From assembly GCA_963739175.1 (NCBI GenBank), contig CAVTZH010000009.1, positions 992,001 to 1,056,000 on the forward strand: a stretch of DNA of 64,000 bases, read 5' to 3'. The translations under genes were made by a program, and so were the position numbers. Of this stretch, positions 61,178-64,000 are shown in pieces (within the stretch, counting starts at the first letter, position 1; each line of letters begins with the position of its first letter). A model generated the notes under the pieces. The model was not told the DNA's origin. It was given only the letters and a program-made list of their open reading frames with translations, and ran no database searches. Source of the DNA: VAZQ01 sp963739175 (GTDB taxonomy: Bacteria; Pseudomonadota; Alphaproteobacteria; Rhizobiales; Xanthobacteraceae).

Positions 61178-62764
61178 ATGGCCCCCAAAGTCCTCATCTC
61201 CGATGCCCTGTCCGACGCCGCCGTCCAGATTTTCAAGGACCGCGGGATCGACACTGTGTTTCAGCCCAAGCTCGGTCCTGACAAGGAGAAGCTCGCCGAG
61301 ATGATCGGCGAGTTCGACGGGCTCGCGATCCGCTCGGCCACCAAGGTGACGGCGAAGCTGCTCGAACGCGCCGGCAAACTGAAGGTGGTCGGCCGCGCCG
61401 GCATCGGCGTCGACAACGTCGATATTCCGGCCGCCACCGCCAAGGGCGTGATCGTGATGAACACGCCGTTCGGCAATTCGATCACCACCGCCGAGCACGC
61501 CATCACCATGATGCTCGCGCTCGCACGCGAAATCCCGCAGGCCGACGCCTCGACCCAGGCCGGCAAGTGGGAGAAGAACCGCTTCATGGGCGTCGAGATC
61601 ACCAACAAGACGCTGGGTGTGATCGGCTGCGGCAATATCGGCTCGATCGTCGCCGACCGCGCGCAGGGCTTGCGCATGCGGGTGATCGCGTTCGACCCGT
61701 TCCTGTCGCCGGAGCGCGCGCGCGACCTCGGCGTCGAGAAGGTCGAGCTTCCCGAGCTGTTCAAGCGCGCCGATTTCATTACGCTGCACACGCCGCTCAC
61801 CGACAAGACCAAGAACATCGTCGACGCCGCCTCGATCGCCACCATGAAGAAGGGCGTGCGCATCATCAACTGCGCGCGCGGCGGCCTGGTGGACGAGGCG
61901 GCGCTGCGCAAGGCGCTCGATTCCGGGCAGGTCGCGGGCGCGGCCTTCGACGTGTTCGTGGAAGAGCCGGCGACGGAGAATCCGCTGTTCGGCCATCCCA
62001 ACGTGGTCTGCACGCCGCATCTCGGTGCTTCCACCTCGGAGGCGCAGGAGAACGTCGCGCTGCAGGTCGCCGAGCAGATGTCGGACTATCTGCTCAATGG
62101 TGCGATTTCCAACGCCGTCAACTTCCCGTCGATCTCCGCCGAAGAAGCGCCGAAGCTCAAGCCGTTCGTGGCGCTGGCGGAGAAGCTCGGCTCGTTTGCC
62201 GGCCAGCTCACCGAGACGGGCATCTCCAAGGTGCAGATCGCCTATGAGGGCCACGTCGCGGCCATGAACACCAAGGCGCTGACGTCGGCCGCGATCGCCG
62301 GTATGCTGCGGCCGATGCTGCAGGATATCAACGTGGTCTCCGCGCCGCTGGTCGCCAAGGAGCGCGGCATCGTGGTCGAGGAGGTGACACGCGAGGCGGC
62401 GGGCGATTACGACAGCCTGATCACCGTGCGGATCACCACCGAGCGGCAAACGCGGCATGTCTCCGGCACCGTCTTCGCCGACGGCCGACCGCGCATCGTC
62501 AACATCAAGGGCATCCGCATGGACGCGGAGTTCGGTCCTTCGATGGTCTACATCACCAATCTCGACAAGCCGGGCTTCATCGGCAAGTTCTCGTCCACCA
62601 TGGGCGATGCCGGCATCAACATCGCGACCTTCCACGTGGGCCGCGAAGCGCCCGGCGGCAACGCCGTCGCGCTGATCGAGATCGACGGCACCATGCCGGC
62701 GGACGTGCTTGCCAAGGTGCGTGCGCTGCCGCAGGTGCAGTCGGCGCGGGTGCTGCGGTTCTAG
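61178..62764 (+). CDS. serA: D-3-phosphoglycerate dehydrogenase SerA
   Basis: This 528-residue enzyme starts serine biosynthesis by oxidising 3-phosphoglycerate. The catalytic core has 'VVGRAGIGVDNVDIPAATAK', NAD motif 'LGVIGCGNIGSIVADRAQGL', Arg in 'NCARGGLVDEAAL', Glu in 'VEEPATENPLFG' and His in 'CTPHLGASTSEAQENVALQ'. The ASB domain follows (about 320-450), and a C-terminal ACT domain with 'DKPGFIGKFSSTMGDAGINI' could bind serine for feedback. Length and domain order match the type common in this bacterial class. Confidence 0.96.
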   Translation: MAPKVLISDALSDAAVQIFKDRGIDTVFQPKLGPDKEKLAEMIGEFDGLAIRSATKVTAKLLERAGKLKVVGRAGIGVDNVDIPAATAKGVIVMNTPFGNSITTAEHAITMMLALAREIPQADASTQAGKWEKNRFMGVEITNKTLGVIGCGNIGSIVADRAQGLRMRVIAFDPFLSPERARDLGVEKVELPELFKRADFITLHTPLTDKTKNIVDAASIATMKKGVRIINCARGGLVDEAALRKALDSGQVAGAAFDVFVEEPATENPLFGHPNVVCTPHLGASTSEAQENVALQVAEQMSDYLLNGAISNAVNFPSISAEEAPKLKPFVALAEKLGSFAGQLTETGISKVQIAYEGHVAAMNTKALTSAAIAGMLRPMLQDINVVSAPLVAKERGIVVEEVTREAAGDYDSLITVRITTERQTRHVSGTVFADGRPRIVNIKGIRMDAEFGPSMVYITNLDKPGFIGKFSSTMGDAGINIATFHVGREAPGGNAVALIEIDGTMPADVLAKVRALPQVQSARVLRF

Positions 62765-62792
62765 CGATCGGAAGTGTTCGCCGCGGCGGGCT

Positions 62793-63011
62793 CTAACGCG
62801 GCCGGCCGCAATAGCGGACACAACGCCCGTTCTGCATCTGGGCGAAGCACATGACCGCGTGCGTATTGCTGCCGCAGGCGGTCCGGCAGGCCGGATTCTC
62901 GGGCGCGATACAGACGACGCGATAGCGTTGCGCTTCGGCGACGGTGCTGGTGAAACTGATGGCGGCACTGCCCAGCAGAACCGTCAGGAAGATCGAAAAT
63001 AGCAGGCGCAT
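62793..63011 (-). CDS. Small secreted Cys-rich protein (72 aa)
   Basis: This 72-residue protein has a clear signal peptide ('MRLLFSIFLTVLLGSAAISF') and a mature part of about 45 residues with six cysteines ('VCIAPENPACRTACGSNTHA', 'MCFAQMQNGRCVRYCGRPR'). The spacing suggests three disulfides in the oxidising periplasm. It has no family I recognise. It is convergent with serA. Confidence 0.7.
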   Translation of the reverse strand: MRLLFSIFLTVLLGSAAISFTSTVAEAQRYRVVCIAPENPACRTACGSNTHAVMCFAQMQNGRCVRYCGRPR

Positions 63012-63076
63012 TGAACGTCCCGGCTCCCGCAGACGCTGCGCTGCCCGCGATCGCGCGCCTGCGCAACAGGAATTCG

Positions 63077-63406
63077 CTAGCTGATCGCCAGCGCGTTGAT
63101 CTTGCCGTCGCCCGAGAAGCCGAAGCGGAAAGTCAGATTGGCGGGGCTGCCCGGGAACGTGCCCGTGACTTTCACGAGGACGGTGGTGTGATCGCCGTCG
63201 ATCGTGCAGGTGAGCGGCTCGGCGGTGATGCGATACTTTGCGCTGGTCTCGGCGATCCAGGCGCGGACCGCGTCGCTGCCAACGATGTCGCGGCCTTCGT
63301 CGTGCACTGCGGCGTCCGGTGAAAAGCAGGCGGCCATCGCGTCGATGTCGTGCGCGTTCTGTGCCGTGTAGTAGCGGTTCAGACTGTCTGGCAGGTCCGG
63401 TTTCAT
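63077..63406 (-). CDS. SnoaL/NTF2-like protein
   Basis: This 109-residue cone-shaped alpha+beta protein has 'NRYYTAQNAHDIDAMAACFS' and 'AAVHDEGRDIVGSDAVRAWI' near the N-terminus and strand-rich 'HTTVLVKVTGTFPGSPANLT' later. The pattern is that of nuclear-transport-factor-2-like polyketide cyclase/SnoaL folds. Members bind small hydrophobic molecules or act as isomerases. It is divergent from an HxlR regulator over 56 bases, so it is probably that regulator's target. Confidence 0.85.
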   Translation of the reverse strand: MKPDLPDSLNRYYTAQNAHDIDAMAACFSPDAAVHDEGRDIVGSDAVRAWIAETSAKYRITAEPLTCTIDGDHTTVLVKVTGTFPGSPANLTFRFGFSGDGKINALAIS

Positions 63407-63462
63407 GCACGTCTCCCGCATCGCTGACTGCGATCGACGCCATGTGCTGCTATACTGCCCAC

Positions 63463-63852
63463 ATGGCAAGAACCCACAAGAAAGTAGGCTACTCACCCAC
63501 GGGTAAGCTCGAAGACGTCACGCCCGACATGGCGGCGCGCGGCATCGAAGGCGCTTTCCGGATTCTCGAGGGGCGCTGGAAGATGGTGATCGTCTTCCAT
63601 CTGTTCGCGCGCGGCGTCCTGCGCTTCTCGGAGCTGGAGAAGGCGATCCCGGCCGCATCGCAGAAGATGCTGATCCAGCAGCTGCGCGACCTCGAGCGCG
63701 ACGGCGTCGTCAGCCGCACCGTCTATCCGCAGGTGCCGCCCAAGGTCGAATACCGCCTGACCGAATGGGGGAGGGCGATGTGCCCGGCGCTCGACGCGCT
63801 GCTCGAATGGGCGGCGCTGCGGCCGAAGGGCTCGTCGCGTGCGGCCGGCTGA
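63463..63852 (+). CDS. HxlR-family transcriptional regulator
   Basis: This 129-residue winged HTH regulator has the HxlR pattern 'AFRILEGRWKMVIVFHLFAR', 'LRFSELEKAIPAASQKMLIQ', 'LRDLERDGVVSRTVYPQVPP' and 'VEYRLTEWGRAMCPALDAL'. The usual N-terminal cysteine for redox sensing is absent, so it is likely ligand-responsive. It is divergent from the SnoaL-like gene and probably controls it. The C-terminal 'RPKGSSRAAG' is a flexible tail. Confidence 0.93.
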   Translation: MARTHKKVGYSPTGKLEDVTPDMAARGIEGAFRILEGRWKMVIVFHLFARGVLRFSELEKAIPAASQKMLIQQLRDLERDGVVSRTVYPQVPPKVEYRLTEWGRAMCPALDALLEWAALRPKGSSRAAG

Positions 63853-63901
63853 CGCATCTCACAGATGTAGGCCCCCTTACTGGCCGCCGTCCGCCAGCCT
63901 A

Positions 63902-63940
63902 TCATCCCTCCCAATTACAGATAAGGAATTGGGAGGATGG
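63902..63940 (+). promoter_or_regulatory. Inverted repeat covering the ribosome site of the last gene
   Basis: CCTCCCAATT (63907-63916) and AATTGGGAGG (63927-63936) are a perfect 10-base inverted repeat around ten bases. A bulged extension pairs CATC with GATG. In mRNA the hairpin would hide the GGGAGG ribosome site and an ATG at 63937, so it may control translation. It could also be a DNA operator. Confidence 0.6.
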
Positions 63941-63942
63941 CA

Positions 63943-64000
63943 ATGCTCAGGCTCGCGATTTCTGCCTTGCTCGTCGTCACCGCCGCCATCGCCGGCGTTC
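63943..64000 (+). CDS. N-terminus of a secreted protein (3' end outside window)
   Basis: From an ATG at 63943 the 19 visible codons give 'MLRLAISALLVVTAAIAGV', a typical signal peptide. An in-frame ATG at 63937 is too close to the GGGAGG ribosome site at 63931-63936. The rest of the gene lies beyond the window, so no function can be proposed. Confidence 0.6.
   Translation, partial: MLRLAISALLVVTAAIAGV

Overview
The window looks like chromosomal DNA of a GC-rich alphaproteobacterium of the order Hyphomicrobiales (Rhizobiales), closest in style to Bradyrhizobium, Pseudolabrys or Rhodoplanes relatives. The pointers are a phasin, an Irr-type iron control element in front of bacterioferritin, four Bug/TctC tricarboxylate-type binding proteins, CoxG/CoxS/CoxL-like proteins, beta-barrel outer membrane proteins of the rhizobial type, several small rhizobial-looking proteins, and the GC-rich palindromic repeats common in that group. 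I saw no rRNA, tRNA, CRISPR array or prophage. The genus assignment is inference.

Layout: 1-4172 holds the end of an EF-G-like factor, a secreted esterase, an EAL phosphodiesterase and MsrP. 4221-7097 is a patch of very small genes around a CoxG-like protein and a phasin. 7100-12856 holds a glycosyltransferase and a tripartite tricarboxylate transporter locus (tctA, tctB and two tctC-type genes) interrupted by a repeat-bounded DUF559 nuclease remnant. 13006-19381 holds an FAD monooxygenase, two 3-hydroxyisobutyrate-dehydrogenase-like enzymes, a GlcG-like protein, an IS30 remnant, a solute-binding protein and a LysR regulator. 19499-24133 is a forward operon (M24-fold protein, PEP-utilising protein, two D-2-hydroxyacid dehydrogenases) divergent from the LysR gene. 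24137-32434 is a reverse catabolic cluster (lipocalin-like protein, SDR, HisD-like dehydrogenase, HIT remnant, cyclase, molybdenum hydroxylase subunits, a third D-2-hydroxyacid dehydrogenase). 32494-37911 holds an SDR, two unfamiliar proteins, AroE and a tandem triplet of secreted paralogues. 38106-44445 is a cyanate-type locus: a PAS/AAA+ activator divergent from a perfect sigma-54 promoter, then an NrtA/NrtB/NrtD-type ABC transporter, cyanase and a DJ-1/PfpI protein. 45961-49596 is a Bug / two amidohydrolases / Rieske operon. The rest is mainly housekeeping and envelope: CBS protein, another Bug protein, secreted amidohydrolase, FMN-dependent 2-hydroxyacid oxidase, GlmM, Bfd and Bfr, two outer membrane proteins, SerC and SerA, and an HxlR regulator.

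Two properties run through the window. First, a family of GC-rich two-arm inverted palindromes occurs at five loci (near 10.3-10.8, 25.5, 30.9, 37.9 and 41.3 kb). At one of them the arms enclose a decayed DUF559 endonuclease gene, which suggests a nuclease-linked mobile element with gene-less derivatives. Second, at least ten otherwise convincing genes are broken by 1- or 2-base indels, mostly in short homopolymer or dinucleotide runs. That is more than expected for a healthy chromosome and may partly reflect assembly error. These genes are annotated as frameshifted, with the reading that would restore them.
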